A DNA stretch of 64,000 nucleotides from positions 6,138,001-6,202,000 of the forward strand of contig NZ_CP061379.1 of assembly GCF_015624505.1 (NCBI RefSeq), written 5' to 3'. How positions within the stretch are numbered: position 1 is the first letter of the stretch; every line of letters begins with the position of its first letter. The notes under the pieces were generated by a model that was not told the origin of the DNA, did not search any database, and worked only from the letters and a program-made list of their open reading frames with translations. Shown piece by piece: positions 16,570 to 26,281 of this stretch. This DNA comes from Bradyrhizobium commune. GTDB lineage: Bacteria; Pseudomonadota; Alphaproteobacteria; Rhizobiales; Xanthobacteraceae. The translations under genes and the position numbers were made by a program.

Positions 16570-17765
16570 GAGCGGTCTCCCGCGAACAGGCGATTGACCT
16601 TGGCACCGATCTGGTTGAGCGGCAGGATCGCGGAGCAGATGCCGGCATTGGCAGCGGCGCCGGGCATGCCCCACACCACGCTCGTCGCTTCGTCCTGCGC
16701 GATCACACTACCGCCGGCGGCGACGATGTCCTTGCCGCCGCGCATGCCGTCGGAGCCCATGCCGGTCAGGATCACGGAGAGGACGTTGCCGTGCCAGATG
16801 TCGATGGCGGAGGTGAAGAGGGGATCGACCGCGGGCTTGCAGAAATTGACGGCGGGGCCGTCGTCGAGCGCAATCGCAACGTCAGCGCCGTTGCGCACGA
16901 CGCGCATGTGCTTGCCGCCTGGCGCGAGGTAGATGCGTCCCGGCTTGACGAGTTCGCCGTCGACCGCCTCGGCTGCCGGCTTGCGGCTGGAACGTGCGAG
17001 ATGTTCGGCGAGAATGGTGGTGAAGGTCGGCGGCATGTGCTGGGTGATCAGCACCGGGAAACGGTCGATCACCGGGCCAAGCTCGGTGACGAGCGCCATC
17101 AGCGCCTGCGGGCCGCCGGTCGAGGAGCCGATCAAGAGCACCTTCGGAGCCTGGGTCGAGAACGGGCGCGTGGACAGCGCCCCCGCCGACGGCGCATGCA
17201 CGAGCGGGGCCGTTGCAGCCGCGGTGGGCCGCGCGACAGCCGGTGCACGTGCGGCCGGCGCGGGGCTCGCGGGCGCCAGCGGCGGGCTCGCGATCGCAGG
17301 CTTGCGGCGCAGCCGTGCGCCGAGGTGACGAATCTTCTGGATCAAGTCGTGGTGGAAGATGTCAGCGGCGGATGCTTCGCGCGTCGATTCCGGCTTCGGA
17401 ATGTAGTCGGCGGCACCGAGCGAGAGCGCCTTGAAGCTGATCTCCGCGTTGCGGCGGGTCAGCGTCGAAGCCATGATGATGACGAGGTCGCGCTTCTTCG
17501 CCAGCAGTTGTGGCAGCGCCGAGAGGCCGTCGAGCTCGGGCATTTCGATGTCGAGCACGGCGACGTCGGGGTTGATGCGTTCGAGCTGGTTGACCGCCTC
17601 GAGCCCGGTGCGCAAGGAGGCAGCGACCTCCATGTCGTGCTCGGCACCGATCCAGCGCGAGATCAGACCGCGAATGACGACGGAGTCGTCGACGATCATC
17701 ACCCGCAGCGGCCCGGCCTCACGCGACGGGCTCGTGGTCGAATTGCCTGCGAACGCAACACTCAT
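16566..17765 (-). CDS. cheB: Chemotaxis methylesterase CheB
   Basis: The 399-residue protein has an N-terminal receiver (acidic pair DD near 26, phospho-acceptor Asp72 in [11 protein letters not shown]), an Ala/Pro-rich linker (about 155-205) and the methylesterase domain with catalytic triad Ser215 (GSSTGGP), His243 (TQHMP) and Asp339 (TGMGSDGM). It demethylates or deamidates chemoreceptors and is activated by CheA. It lies between cheY and cheR in the operon. Confidence 0.95.
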   Translation of the reverse strand: MSVAFAGNSTTSPSREAGPLRVMIVDDSVVIRGLISRWIGAEHDMEVAASLRTGLEAVNQLERINPDVAVLDIEMPELDGLSALPQLLAKKRDLVIIMASTLTRRNAEISFKALSLGAADYIPKPESTREASAADIFHHDLIQKIRHLGARLRRKPAIASPPLAPASPAPAARAPAVARPTAAATAPLVHAPSAGALSTRPFSTQAPKVLLIGSSTGGPQALMALVTELGPVIDRFPVLITQHMPPTFTTILAEHLARSSRKPAAEAVDGELVKPGRIYLAPGGKHMRVVRNGADVAIALDDGPAVNFCKPAVDPLFTSAIDIWHGNVLSVILTGMGSDGMRGGKDIVAAGGSVIAQDEATSVVWGMPGAAANAGICSAILPLNQIGAKVNRLFAGDRS

Positions 17766-17839
17766 TACTCACCAACTCAGGCTGAAACGGTTCAGTTGAA
17801 ACAATCGCCGAAGGATCCGTTCCGCCTCCGGGTGTTCGC

Positions 17840-18205
17840 TCAGATAAGTCCGACTTCCTGGAACTTCGCCGTCACGATGTCCTTGTCGAACGGCTTCATG
17901 ATGTACTCGTTGGCGCCGGCATGCAGCGCACGCGCGATATGCGCGACGTCGTTCTCGGTGGTGCAGAACACCACCTTGGGCTGGTCACCGCCGGGCATGC
18001 GGCGCAGATGGCCGAGGAACTCGTAGCCGTCCATGATCGGCATGTTCCAGTCGAGCAGCACCGCGTCCGGAAGTCCGCGCTTGCAGGCCTCCAACGCCTT
18101 CTCACCGTCCTCGGCTTCGAGAATCTGGAAGTCGAGGCCTTCCAGGATCCGGCGCGCAACCTTGCGGATGACGCTGGAATCATCAACGACGAGACAAGTG
18201 CGCAT
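17840..18205 (-). CDS. cheY: Chemotaxis response regulator CheY
   Basis: The 121-residue single receiver domain has the acidic pair at residues 8-9 (VVDDS), phospho-acceptor Asp52 (LLDWNMPIMDGYEF), the switch Thr in VVFCTTEND and Lys in IMKPFDKD. It is expected to carry the CheA signal to the flagellar motor or act as a phosphate sink. It is placed between cheW and cheB. No output domain is present. Confidence 0.93.
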   Translation of the reverse strand: MRTCLVVDDSSVIRKVARRILEGLDFQILEAEDGEKALEACKRGLPDAVLLDWNMPIMDGYEFLGHLRRMPGGDQPKVVFCTTENDVAHIARALHAGANEYIMKPFDKDIVTAKFQEVGLI

Positions 18206-18272
18206 GTGAACCTCCTATCCCCTGTCCGGGGACACTTCCAATTGCAGGTACGTCGGCGGCGATGCCGCCGTA

Positions 18273-18743
18273 TCAGGCCGCCATCATCTCGGGCGCGAGT
18301 TCGAGGACGCGATCGACGTCGAGGACGACCATGAGCTGTCCGTCGAGGCGGTGGACGCCGCCGGCAAGCTTGGCCATGCGGGGATCGAGGTTGACGGGGT
18401 TTTCTTCCTTGCCGTCCTCGGCAAGCCGGAGCACCTCGCCGATCTGGTCGATCAGGAGGCCATAGGATTCACCGCGCAGGTCGACGCCGACCGCCATCGC
18501 CGTCTTGCCATCCTCGGGCTTGGGCAGGCCGAGGCGGGCGCGCATGTCGACCACGGTGACGATGCGGCCGCGCAGGTTCAACACGCCGGCGATCTCGCGC
18601 GAGGACAGGGGAACGCGGGTGACGCGCTCCGGCATGAACACGTCCTGGACGCGGGAGATCGGCAGGCCGAACAGCTGACCGCCGATCATCGCGGTGACGT
18701 ATTCGACCATGGCGCCTTCGCCAATTTGCGTCTTCTTGCTCAT
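18273..18743 (-). CDS. cheW: Chemotaxis coupling protein CheW
   Basis: The 156-residue protein has the CheW fold: FGLPISRVQDVF, EIAGVLNLRGRIVTVVDMR and LLIDQIGEVLRL. CheW bridges chemoreceptors to the CheA kinase. It starts 23 bp after cheA on the same strand. A second CheW-type domain is also present inside the cheA product. Confidence 0.93.
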   Translation of the reverse strand: MSKKTQIGEGAMVEYVTAMIGGQLFGLPISRVQDVFMPERVTRVPLSSREIAGVLNLRGRIVTVVDMRARLGLPKPEDGKTAMAVGVDLRGESYGLLIDQIGEVLRLAEDGKEENPVNLDPRMAKLAGGVHRLDGQLMVVLDVDRVLELAPEMMAA

Positions 18744-18766
18744 CTCGTGTCTCCTGATCCCGCCGT

Positions 18767-21583
18767 TTACGCCGCCGCCCGGCTCAGCTCGGAGGCGCCG
18801 GCCGCGCCCGCGGTCTGCTCCTTCAGCGCCGCGATCAGGCCGGGCCGGTCGAACTTGGCGACATAATCGTGGAAGCCGGCCTGCCGGCCGCGCTCGATCG
18901 CCGCCGGCGACACCAGCGCGGAGAGGCCGATGATCGGCATCGCGCCGAGATTGCTGTCGGAGCGGATAACTTCCGCGAACTCGAACCCGTTCATGTCGGG
19001 CATCTCGATGTCGGTCAGGACCACGTCGAAGGTCTGGGCACGCAAGGCAGCCAGGCCTTCCTGCGCGGTCGGCGCGGTGCGGACCCGGTAGCCGGCGGCC
19101 TTGAGCACCGGGGCCAGCATGTTGCGGAAGAACGCGCTGTCGTCGACCAAGAGCACCGACTGCGAGTGCATCGACGGCTTCATCTCCTTGCGGGTGAACC
19201 AGTCGGCGAACGCCATCGGCAGGAAGTGACCGACGTCGATCACCTCGGTGGCCTGGCCCTTGATCACGGCCGAGCCCAGAATGCCCTGGCTGGAGCCGCC
19301 GACCTCGATGTTGAGCCGTTCCTCGACGATGTCGATGATCTCGTCGACGACGAGGCCCATGGAGCGGCCGTCATCGGCGAACACCAGGATCGGTTGCGCC
19401 CCCTGGCTTGCGATGGTGACGCCTTCCATGGCCACCAGCGGCATCAGCTGCTCGCGGTACTGCACCATGTAGCGGCCGTTACTGAACTCGATCTTGTCGG
19501 CCGGGAGCTCTTCCAGGCGGGTGACGAGCCCGAGCGGGACCGCCTTGGGCTGGGACGAGCCGGCGCGGAACACCAGGAGCGAGGTGGTCTGCTCGCCCGA
19601 GCCGATGTGGTGCGCGCCGTTCTCGTCGGCCATGTCATGGGCGGAAGAGCCGGCGGCGCCGAGCGCCTTGGCAATGCCGTTGGGGTCGATGATCATGATG
19701 ACCGCGCCATCGCCCAGAATGGTGTTGCCGGAGAACATGTCGATGTGACGCAGCTTGGTCGACATCGGCTTGACCACGATTTCTTCGGTGTGGAACACGC
19801 CATCGACGACGATGCCAAAGGTCTGGCTGCCGACTTGCGTCACCACGATGAAGCCGTTCTCGGGATCGGAGGCCGCGCCGTCGTCGATCTTCAGGAGCTT
19901 CTTGAGGTGGATCAGCGGCAAGAGCTTGTTGCGCAACCGCAGGACAGCCGTGTCCTTGATGCGCTCGATGCGGTGCTCCGAGTTGGCACGGGCCCGCACC
20001 AGCTCGACCACCGAGAGCTGCGGGATGGCAAAGCGGTCGCCGGCGGCTTCCACGATCAGCGCGGAGACGATTGCCAAGGTCAGCGGGATCTTGATGGTGA
20101 CGGAAGAACCTTCACCGGCCACCGACTTGATGTCGATGGTGCCGCCGATCTGGTCGATATTGGTGCGCACCACGTCCATGCCGACGCCGCGGCCGGAGAC
20201 CGAGGTGATGGCGGCCGCGGTCGAGAAGCCGGGCGCGAAGATGAACTTGTGGATCTGCGCTTCCGACATCTTCTCGAGCTCGGCCTCGCTGACGAGACCT
20301 GAGGAGACTGCCTTGGCCTTGATCTTCTCGGTGTTGAGGCCTCTTCCGTTGTCGGCGATGCAGATGATGATGTGGCCGCCTTCGTGATAGGCGGACAGGC
20401 GAATGGTGCCCTGCTCGCCCTTGCCGCCGGCGAGACGCTCGGCGGGGGTCTCCAGGCCATGATCGGCGGAGTTGCGCACCATGTGGGTGAGCGGGTCCTT
20501 GATCAGATCGAGCACCTGGCGGTCGAGCTCGGTGTCGGCGCCGTGCATCTCCAGCTCGATCTGCTTGCCGAGTTCGCTCGACAGATCCCGGACGATGCGG
20601 GGCAGCTTCTGCCAGGCGTTGCCGATCGGCTGCATGCGCGTCTTCATGACGCCTTCCTGCAGCTCGGCGGTGACGTTGGAGAGGCGCTGCAACGGCACCT
20701 TGAACTCGGTGTCCTCGTTGCGGCGGGAGATCTCCAGCAGCTGGTTGCGGGTCAAGACCAGCTCGGAGACCATGGTCATCAGGTGCTCCAGCGTATCCAC
20801 GTTGACGCGGATCGACTGGTTGGCGATGCGGTCGCCTTCAACGACGCTCTCATCGGCCATCGACTTCTTCGGCGCGGGCTTCTCCTTGGGCGCCTTCTCC
20901 TTGGCAGCAGGGGCCGGGGCTTCAGCAGCCGGCGCGGGCTCGGCCTTGACCTCGGCCTTGACCTCGGCCTTGGCAACAGGAGCCGGTGCGGGGGCTTCGA
21001 TCGCGGTCTCGCGGAAGGCGCGCTCGAGCTCGTCGAGCGAGACTTCGCCCGGACGCAAGGGGCGCTCCAGGGTCTGGTCGATCAGCGAGCCCGTGGTCAT
21101 GTCTTTGGCGGGAGCGGGCGCTGCGGCGACCGGCGCTTCCGGCACCAGCGGCGGCGCCTCAACGACGGGAGCGGCAACAGGAGCAGCGCCTGCCGCCATT
21201 GCGGCCATGCCCTGCTCGACCATTGCCTCTAATTTGTCGATGAGATCGCGGTCGGTGCCCTCGGGCTCGGCCTCGGTCGCCTCCAGCCCTGCCAAAATCT
21301 CCTTGATGCGGTCGATCGAGGACAGGATCACCGTCACGGCCTGTCCGGTCACCGGCATGCCGTCGCGGAATTTGCCCATCAGCGTCTCGCCGGCATGCGC
21401 CAGCGCTTCAAGCCGCGGCAACCCGAGGAAGCCGCACGTACCCTTGATGGTGTGGACCAGGCGGAAGATGTTATCCAGGATCTTGGCGTTGTTCGGCTCC
21501 TGCTCGAACTTCACCAGCTGATTGTCGACGGTGTCCAGGCTCTCGCTGGTCTCCGTCAAAAACTCCCGCAACAGATCATCCAT
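18767..21583 (-). CDS. cheA: Chemotaxis hybrid histidine kinase CheA
   Basis: The 938-residue kinase is longer than the roughly 650-residue enterobacterial CheA. Order of domains: HPt with phospho-acceptor His44 (RLVHTIKGTCGFLG), an Ala/Pro/Lys-rich linker (about 130-255), dimerisation helix, HATPase with NSADHGLE, ADNGRGL and GRGVGMDVV, a first CheW-like domain (FAIPQLSVVELV), a second CheW-like domain (about 665-790) and a C-terminal receiver (809-925) with Asp858 in VVLTDIEMPDMNGFEF. The extra CheW and receiver suggest internal phosphate return, as in CheA-REC hybrids of alphaproteobacteria. It is first in the cheA-W-Y-B-R operon; no chemoreceptor gene is in the window. Confidence 0.95.
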   Translation of the reverse strand: MDDLLREFLTETSESLDTVDNQLVKFEQEPNNAKILDNIFRLVHTIKGTCGFLGLPRLEALAHAGETLMGKFRDGMPVTGQAVTVILSSIDRIKEILAGLEATEAEPEGTDRDLIDKLEAMVEQGMAAMAAGAAPVAAPVVEAPPLVPEAPVAAAPAPAKDMTTGSLIDQTLERPLRPGEVSLDELERAFRETAIEAPAPAPVAKAEVKAEVKAEPAPAAEAPAPAAKEKAPKEKPAPKKSMADESVVEGDRIANQSIRVNVDTLEHLMTMVSELVLTRNQLLEISRRNEDTEFKVPLQRLSNVTAELQEGVMKTRMQPIGNAWQKLPRIVRDLSSELGKQIELEMHGADTELDRQVLDLIKDPLTHMVRNSADHGLETPAERLAGGKGEQGTIRLSAYHEGGHIIICIADNGRGLNTEKIKAKAVSSGLVSEAELEKMSEAQIHKFIFAPGFSTAAAITSVSGRGVGMDVVRTNIDQIGGTIDIKSVAGEGSSVTIKIPLTLAIVSALIVEAAGDRFAIPQLSVVELVRARANSEHRIERIKDTAVLRLRNKLLPLIHLKKLLKIDDGAASDPENGFIVVTQVGSQTFGIVVDGVFHTEEIVVKPMSTKLRHIDMFSGNTILGDGAVIMIIDPNGIAKALGAAGSSAHDMADENGAHHIGSGEQTTSLLVFRAGSSQPKAVPLGLVTRLEELPADKIEFSNGRYMVQYREQLMPLVAMEGVTIASQGAQPILVFADDGRSMGLVVDEIIDIVEERLNIEVGGSSQGILGSAVIKGQATEVIDVGHFLPMAFADWFTRKEMKPSMHSQSVLLVDDSAFFRNMLAPVLKAAGYRVRTAPTAQEGLAALRAQTFDVVLTDIEMPDMNGFEFAEVIRSDSNLGAMPIIGLSALVSPAAIERGRQAGFHDYVAKFDRPGLIAALKEQTAGAAGASELSRAAA

Positions 21584-21712
21584 GAAAACAGGCCTTCATA
21601 CAGGGAGGGCGCGCACGATGTGTGATGCGCCATTCAGAATGGGGCCAGCTTCACCGCAAACCGTTTAATATTGGTTGAGTATGTGCAAAAGAACGGAACC
21701 AACAAAGAGATA

Positions 21713-21739
21713 AGGCGCTCCGGACAAGCCGAAGCGCCT
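21713..21739 (-). terminator. Possible terminator after chpT
   Basis: AGGCGCT and AGCGCCT pair across an interrupted inner CGG/CCG stem. It lies between the chpT stop and the cheA start. The T-run on the minus strand is poor, so it may be a weak terminator or only a hairpin. Confidence 0.4.
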
Positions 21740-21779
21740 CGTAAAGAATAGATTAACTGTCTTGAGAACGGCGGCGCGT

Positions 21780-22433
21780 TTACGAAGCGGTAACGATGAT
21801 GGCTTCGCCTTCAGGCTTGAGCGTCACCGTGAGTCCGCAGGCCTGCGCCAGGAGCCGGGTATAATAGGGCTGGATTGCATGCGCGTCCGCAGCCGGTCCA
21901 CGCGCGCCGCTCAGGAGCTCGGAGATGTTCTGCGGCAGGCGCGCATTGTGTCCGGTCGCGGTGATGCGGAAGCTCATGGTCTCGCCCTCGCCGATCGGAT
22001 CGATCGTCAGCATGCCGCCGCGCGGGATCGTGTGCTGGGCAACGACCAGCATGTTGAGCAGCAGCTTGACGCGATTCTTCGGCAGCAGCAGCCGCGGCAA
22101 ATTCCAGGTGATCGAGCACTTGCCGTCCTCGATATGGCCGCGCGCCATGGTCTGCGCATCGCCGAGGTCGATCTGTGCGCCGGAGGAGCCGGCCGCGCCG
22201 AAAGCGAGGCGACAGAATTGCAGCCGCGCGGATGCCGTCTTGGCGCTCTTGCGGATCAGATCGAGCGCGAACTCGCGGTCCTCGGGCTTGGGATCGTCGT
22301 CGAGCACCTCGAGACCATTGACGATCGCGCCGACCGGGCTGATGAGATCATGGCAGACCCGCGAGCACAGGAGTGCGGCGAGTTCGAGCATATCGGGAGC
22401 GGAAGCGGTACCGGGTGACGGAGCGTCAGACAT
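21780..22433 (-). CDS. chpT: Histidine phosphotransferase ChpT
   Basis: The 217-residue protein has a four-helix dimerisation-type domain with the phosphoryl-accepting His28 in SRVCHDLISPVGAIVNGLEVL and a degenerate HATPase-like C-terminal domain (LLLPKNRVKLLLNMLVVAQ and GGMLTID). ChpT transfers phosphate from the hybrid kinase CckA to CtrA and to CpdR. Its likely target ctrA lies 12 kb away in this window. It is upstream of the che operon on the same strand but separated by 196 bp and a hairpin. It is divergent from cysQ. Confidence 0.9.
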   Translation of the reverse strand: MSDAPSPGTASAPDMLELAALLCSRVCHDLISPVGAIVNGLEVLDDDPKPEDREFALDLIRKSAKTASARLQFCRLAFGAAGSSGAQIDLGDAQTMARGHIEDGKCSITWNLPRLLLPKNRVKLLLNMLVVAQHTIPRGGMLTIDPIGEGETMSFRITATGHNARLPQNISELLSGARGPAADAHAIQPYYTRLLAQACGLTVTLKPEGEAIIVTAS

Positions 22434-22634
22434 AAAGGGTTCCTGGAATTGCGCGGCGGACGCGACGAATCATGGATGCTTGACCGATGCTGCGTGTTCT
22501 ATCATTCGCCAGCCTGTGGCAGCTAGCTTGCGATGGGTTCGAAGCGGCCATAAAGCCCCCGTCGAATCAATCGGCGCGAATCAACTGGGAGAGGCGAGAC
22601 TTTCTTATGACAGGAACTTGCCGATGAATGAGGC

Positions 22635-23459
22635 ATGCAGGTGAGGATCATCGACGGCGAGGCCGCATCCCGGCTGATGGAGCCGCTGACCGCGCTGGTG
22701 GTGCAGGCGGGCGAGGCGATCCTCGCGGTCAACCGCGCGGCGATGCGGGTCGACGGCAAGCACGATGGCTCGCCGGTCACCGAGGCCGACCTCGCCGCCG
22801 ACCGAATCATCGCAGACGGCCTGGCCCGGCTTGCCGGCGACGTGCCGTCACTCTCGGAAGAGCGGACCCACCTCGCCTCGCCGCCGTTTCAGGGCAGCTT
22901 CTTCCTGATCGATCCGCTCGACGGCACCAAGGAGTTCGTCGCCGGCCGCGACGAGTTCACCGTCAACCTTGCCCTCGTCACCCGCGGCGTGCCGCTGCTC
23001 GGCATCGTCGCCGCACCCGCGCTCGGGCTGCTCTGGCGCGGCATTGTCGGCCGCGGCGCCGAGCGCCTGACGCTTGTCGGCCCTGCCAGCGGCATCGTCG
23101 AGCCAATCCACACCCGCAGGCTGCCCGGGCCCGGCGAGCCCTGGATCGCTGCGGTGAGCCGCTCGCACGGCGACGAGACGAGCGAGGCATTCATCGAGGA
23201 CCGGCCCAATGCGGTACGAAAGATGTGCGGCTCGGCGGTCAAATTCGGCCGGATCGCCGAGGGTAGCGCCGACATCTATCCCCGCTTCGGGCCGACCTGC
23301 GAATGGGATGTCGGGGCCGGCTGCGCGGTCGTGACCGCGGCCGGCGGCAGGGTCACCGACGGCCACGGCGGCGAGCTTCGATTCGGCGAGCGCAGCGACA
23401 CCGGCTTCATCGTTCCGGCGTTCATCGCCTGGGGCGACCCGCAGGCGGCAAAACTCTGA
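22635..23459 (+). CDS. cysQ: 3'(2'),5'-bisphosphate nucleotidase CysQ
   Basis: The 274-residue protein is of the inositol-monophosphatase superfamily: metal ligands in SEE (74-76) and DPLDGT (93-98, within FLIDPLDGTKEF), and the second signature CEWDVGAG (Trp224, Asp225). The GTKEF sequence favours CysQ over true inositol monophosphatase. It hydrolyses 3'-phosphoadenosine 5'-phosphate formed during sulfate assimilation. The first ATG lacks well-spaced ribosome site; an ATG 14 codons later is possible. No sulfur genes adjoin it. Confidence 0.88.
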   Translation: MQVRIIDGEAASRLMEPLTALVVQAGEAILAVNRAAMRVDGKHDGSPVTEADLAADRIIADGLARLAGDVPSLSEERTHLASPPFQGSFFLIDPLDGTKEFVAGRDEFTVNLALVTRGVPLLGIVAAPALGLLWRGIVGRGAERLTLVGPASGIVEPIHTRRLPGPGEPWIAAVSRSHGDETSEAFIEDRPNAVRKMCGSAVKFGRIAEGSADIYPRFGPTCEWDVGAGCAVVTAAGGRVTDGHGGELRFGERSDTGFIVPAFIAWGDPQAAKL

Positions 23460-23467
23460 GGCAAGCC

Positions 23468-24001
23468 TTACTGACTGAGCTTGTCCTGGAGCGCCGGCCA
23501 GCGCTTGCCCACTTCGTACAGGAAGCGCTCGGGATCGGCGGCGAAGGCGTCGCGGTTGTCTTCCCGGCTGAACAGATAGAGCCGCTGGGCTGCGATCACG
23601 AAGAAGCGGGGATTGCCGGCGATGACGACGCCGCGGGCGATATCGGCCGGATCATAGCCGCCGAACTGCGGCCCGTAGACCTCGGGATGGGCCAGGAACG
23701 AGGCCCGGTTGCCCTCGTTGCGGAAGCGCCAGACCGCGCCCCAGAGGTTGGCCTCGAACTCGGCCGTCCCCTGCATGGGAGCGCCATCGACGAAATAGGC
23801 CACGGGGTCGAAGCCTTCGATGGCGACGCCGGAGAAGCGATTGACCACGATCCGCTCGGTGGTGGCCGCCTGCGCCGGCAACCCCGGGCATGCGAGGCAA
23901 ATGCCCGCCAGCAGGCAGACCAGACGGCCGATCAAGGCAATTCCGGGGCGCAAAGGGCTATCTTCCTGCCGTTGTGCCGTCATAGTTGCTGCGGATAACA
24001 T
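23468..24001 (-). CDS. Exported YHS-domain protein
   Basis: The 177-residue frame (an internal ATG at 23983 is also plausible) has a signal-like hydrophobic segment ending in AQA around residue 45. The mature part has the YHS-type core IEGFDPVAYFVDGAPMQG, then FRNEGNRASFLAHPEVYGPQFGGYDP. YHS proteins may bind metal, but most of this group are uncharacterised. It converges with cysQ (eight-base gap) and is divergent from the eipA-like gene. Confidence 0.8.
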   Translation of the reverse strand: MLSAATMTAQRQEDSPLRPGIALIGRLVCLLAGICLACPGLPAQAATTERIVVNRFSGVAIEGFDPVAYFVDGAPMQGTAEFEANLWGAVWRFRNEGNRASFLAHPEVYGPQFGGYDPADIARGVVIAGNPRFFVIAAQRLYLFSREDNRDAFAADPERFLYEVGKRWPALQDKLSQ

Positions 24002-24092
24002 CCGAGTCGAGGGGACATCCGGCGCAACCTAGAGCCGTGCCTGTTGGCGTCAGGTTAAGGAAGCGGACCGGATTCGATACCAGGGGTTTTTT

Positions 24093-24701
24093 ATGACTTT
24101 CGCATCACGCCTTGCCGCGATCGCGCTTGCCGCGCTGGTCGGCTGGATCGTGCCGGCCTCCGCCCAGACGGCGGCACCGCCGCCTGACCTGCCGCCGCCA
24201 CAGCGGACCCCGACGCCCAATACCTATGGGCCGGACGAGCTCGTCACCGCCGGCCACCGCTTCTTCGGCAACGTCTCGCGCGGGCTCGCCTCGATCATCG
24301 AGAAGGCGGTCAGCCAATGGGGCCTGCCGAACGGCTACATCCTCGGCGAGGAAGGCTCCGGCGCCTTCGTCGCCGGCCTGCGCTACGGCGAAGGCACGCT
24401 CTACACCAAGAACGCCGGCGACCTGCGCGTCTACTGGCAGGGTCCCTCGCTCGGCTTCGACTGGGGCGGCGACGGCGCCCGCACCATGACGCTGGTCTAT
24501 AACCTGCCCGCCACCAACGCGATCTACCAGCGCTTCGCCGGCCTCGACGGCTCGGCCTACATCATCGGCGGCTTCGGCATGACCGCGCTCACCGCCAACA
24601 ACATCGTGCTGGTGCCGATCCGCTCCGGCCTCGGCTTGCGGCTGGGCGCCAATATCGGCTACCTCAAATACACCCCGCGGGCGACCTGGAACCCGTTCTA
24701 G
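24093..24701 (+). CDS. DUF1134 / EipA-like envelope protein
   Basis: The 202-residue exported protein has a Sec signal peptide (cleavage near ASAQTAA, about residue 24), a Pro-rich segment and a DUF1134 core: FFGNVSRGLASIIEKA, EGSGAFVAGLRYGEG and VYWQGPSLGFDWGGDGARTM, ending NIGYLKYTPRATWNPF. The Brucella homologue EipA is a periplasmic protein needed for envelope integrity, so a similar role is expected. The gene stands alone, upstream of a coiled-coil membrane-anchored protein. Confidence 0.85.
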   Translation: MTFASRLAAIALAALVGWIVPASAQTAAPPPDLPPPQRTPTPNTYGPDELVTAGHRFFGNVSRGLASIIEKAVSQWGLPNGYILGEEGSGAFVAGLRYGEGTLYTKNAGDLRVYWQGPSLGFDWGGDGARTMTLVYNLPATNAIYQRFAGLDGSAYIIGGFGMTALTANNIVLVPIRSGLGLRLGANIGYLKYTPRATWNPF

Positions 24702-24820
24702 GACGGGCTTCCCCGATCCGGTTCCGGATTCACGTTAACGACAGGGCAGGGCTGGCTTTTTGCCGGCCCGCCATGCATTGTCGTTGGTAAATTTTTCCTT
24801 AGCTCTCGGAGTTTTGGCCC

Positions 24821-26113
24821 ATGGTCGAACCGATCATGTACCTGGCGATCGGTTTCCTGCTTTCGATGCTGTGCGGGCTGGCCATCGTGCCGCTGGTGCA
24901 TAGTCGCGCGGTGCGCCTGACCACCCGCCGGCTCGAGGCCGCCACGCCGCTGTCGATGGCCGAGATCCAGGCCGACAAGGACCAGCTCCGCGCCGAATTC
25001 GCCATGTCGGCGCGAAGGCTCGAGATGAGCGTCGACCAGCTCAAGAACAAGACCACGAGCCAGCTCGCCGAGCTCGGCAAGAAGAGCGACGCCATCAACC
25101 GCATGAAGATCGAGCTCGGCGAGAAGAACGCCACGATCTTCGCGCTCGAGGCGCGCGAGAAGGCGGTGAAGGAGCAGCTGCGCGCCACCGAGGAGGAATT
25201 CAACACCAAGACCGCATCCTTGCGCGAGGCCGAGATTGCGCTGAGCAACAAGCAGGGCGAGCTGGCAAAAATCAATTCCGAGCTGTCCGACCGCTCGCTG
25301 ATGGCGGAGAGCCGCCAGGTCGAGCTGGTCGCGGTGCGCGCCCAGATCGAGGAATTGAAGAATCGCGTCGGCGACGCCGAGAAGGAGTTTGCCGCGACGC
25401 AGGCGCGGCTGACGCAGGAGCGTTCGGACTCCGAGACCGCCACGCGCGAGCTCGGCGACGCCCGCGGCCGCGTCGAGAATCTGAGCCAGCGCGTCACCGA
25501 GCTCGACCGCCAGCTGATCGTGCAGGTGAAAGAAGCCGAGATGCTGTCCGGCCGCGTCGCCGATCTCGAAGGCCGTCTCGCCACGCAGGGCAAGCTGCTC
25601 GCCGAGCGCGACTACGAGAACAACCAGCTGCGCCAGACCAGTGAGGCCTCGGACCGCACCATCAAGGAGCTGCGCGGCGAGATCGCCGCGTTGAGCGGCG
25701 GCAAATCCTCGGCCGCCTTCGAGGCGCTGCGCAGCGAGAAGACCGCGCTGGAAGAGCAGCTGCGCACCGCGCGCGACGAGCGCGCGAAACTCCAGCGCGA
25801 CATCAACGCGATCCAGCAGCAGGCGGAGAGCTCCTGGGCGACCGAGCGCATGGAGAATGCGCTGTTGCGCGAGCGCATCAACGACATCGCCGCCGAGGTC
25901 GCAAAGCTCGCGATGCAGCTCGAAGGCCCGAACTCGCCGATCGAGGCGCTGCTCGCGGCCGAAGCCGGCCAGGCCCCGAAGCCGGCGCCGCGCCCGGCCA
26001 ATGACACCGCGACCAATGGCGCCGCGACCCTCCCCGAGGGCGGCGGAACGCTCGCCGAGCGCATCCGCGCGCTCCAGGCCCATGCCTCCCGTGCCCGCCA
26101 GCAGGGCGCGTAA
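24821..26113 (+). CDS. Membrane-anchored coiled-coil protein
   Basis: The 430-residue protein has one N-terminal membrane helix (about 5-26), then a long charged coiled coil (about 45-370, repeats such as LAELGKKSDAINRMK and LTQERSDSETATREL), and a Pro/Ala tail with ERIRALQAHASRARQQGA at the end. No enzymatic motif is present. Such proteins can scaffold envelope or division machinery, but I assign no function. The tRNA-Val gene follows 169 bp downstream. Confidence 0.75.
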   Translation: MVEPIMYLAIGFLLSMLCGLAIVPLVHSRAVRLTTRRLEAATPLSMAEIQADKDQLRAEFAMSARRLEMSVDQLKNKTTSQLAELGKKSDAINRMKIELGEKNATIFALEAREKAVKEQLRATEEEFNTKTASLREAEIALSNKQGELAKINSELSDRSLMAESRQVELVAVRAQIEELKNRVGDAEKEFAATQARLTQERSDSETATRELGDARGRVENLSQRVTELDRQLIVQVKEAEMLSGRVADLEGRLATQGKLLAERDYENNQLRQTSEASDRTIKELRGEIAALSGGKSSAAFEALRSEKTALEEQLRTARDERAKLQRDINAIQQQAESSWATERMENALLRERINDIAAEVAKLAMQLEGPNSPIEALLAAEAGQAPKPAPRPANDTATNGAATLPEGGGTLAERIRALQAHASRARQQGA

Positions 26114-26281
26114 GCGGGCAAAACGCCGTTCCCTGGAGAATTGCGGGATCGACGGAATGTTTTCGGGCCGGTTCAGGCTCTTGGGGCGCCTGAAAACTTG
26201 ACAGCTTTGGCCCGCACTTCTAAATCGCGGGCTCCAATGTGCCGGCCGACTGCCAAGTCCGGCCGCCTGCACGATGGTCCC

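Noticed and set aside
15238..16932. Plus-strand 564-residue frame across the end of the ATP-grasp gene, cheR and part of cheB
   Set aside because: It covers several real genes on other frames and strands and has no motif.
18869..20302. Plus-strand 477-residue frame opposite cheA
   Set aside because: Antisense of the cheA coding strand, typical of high-GC DNA; no domain.
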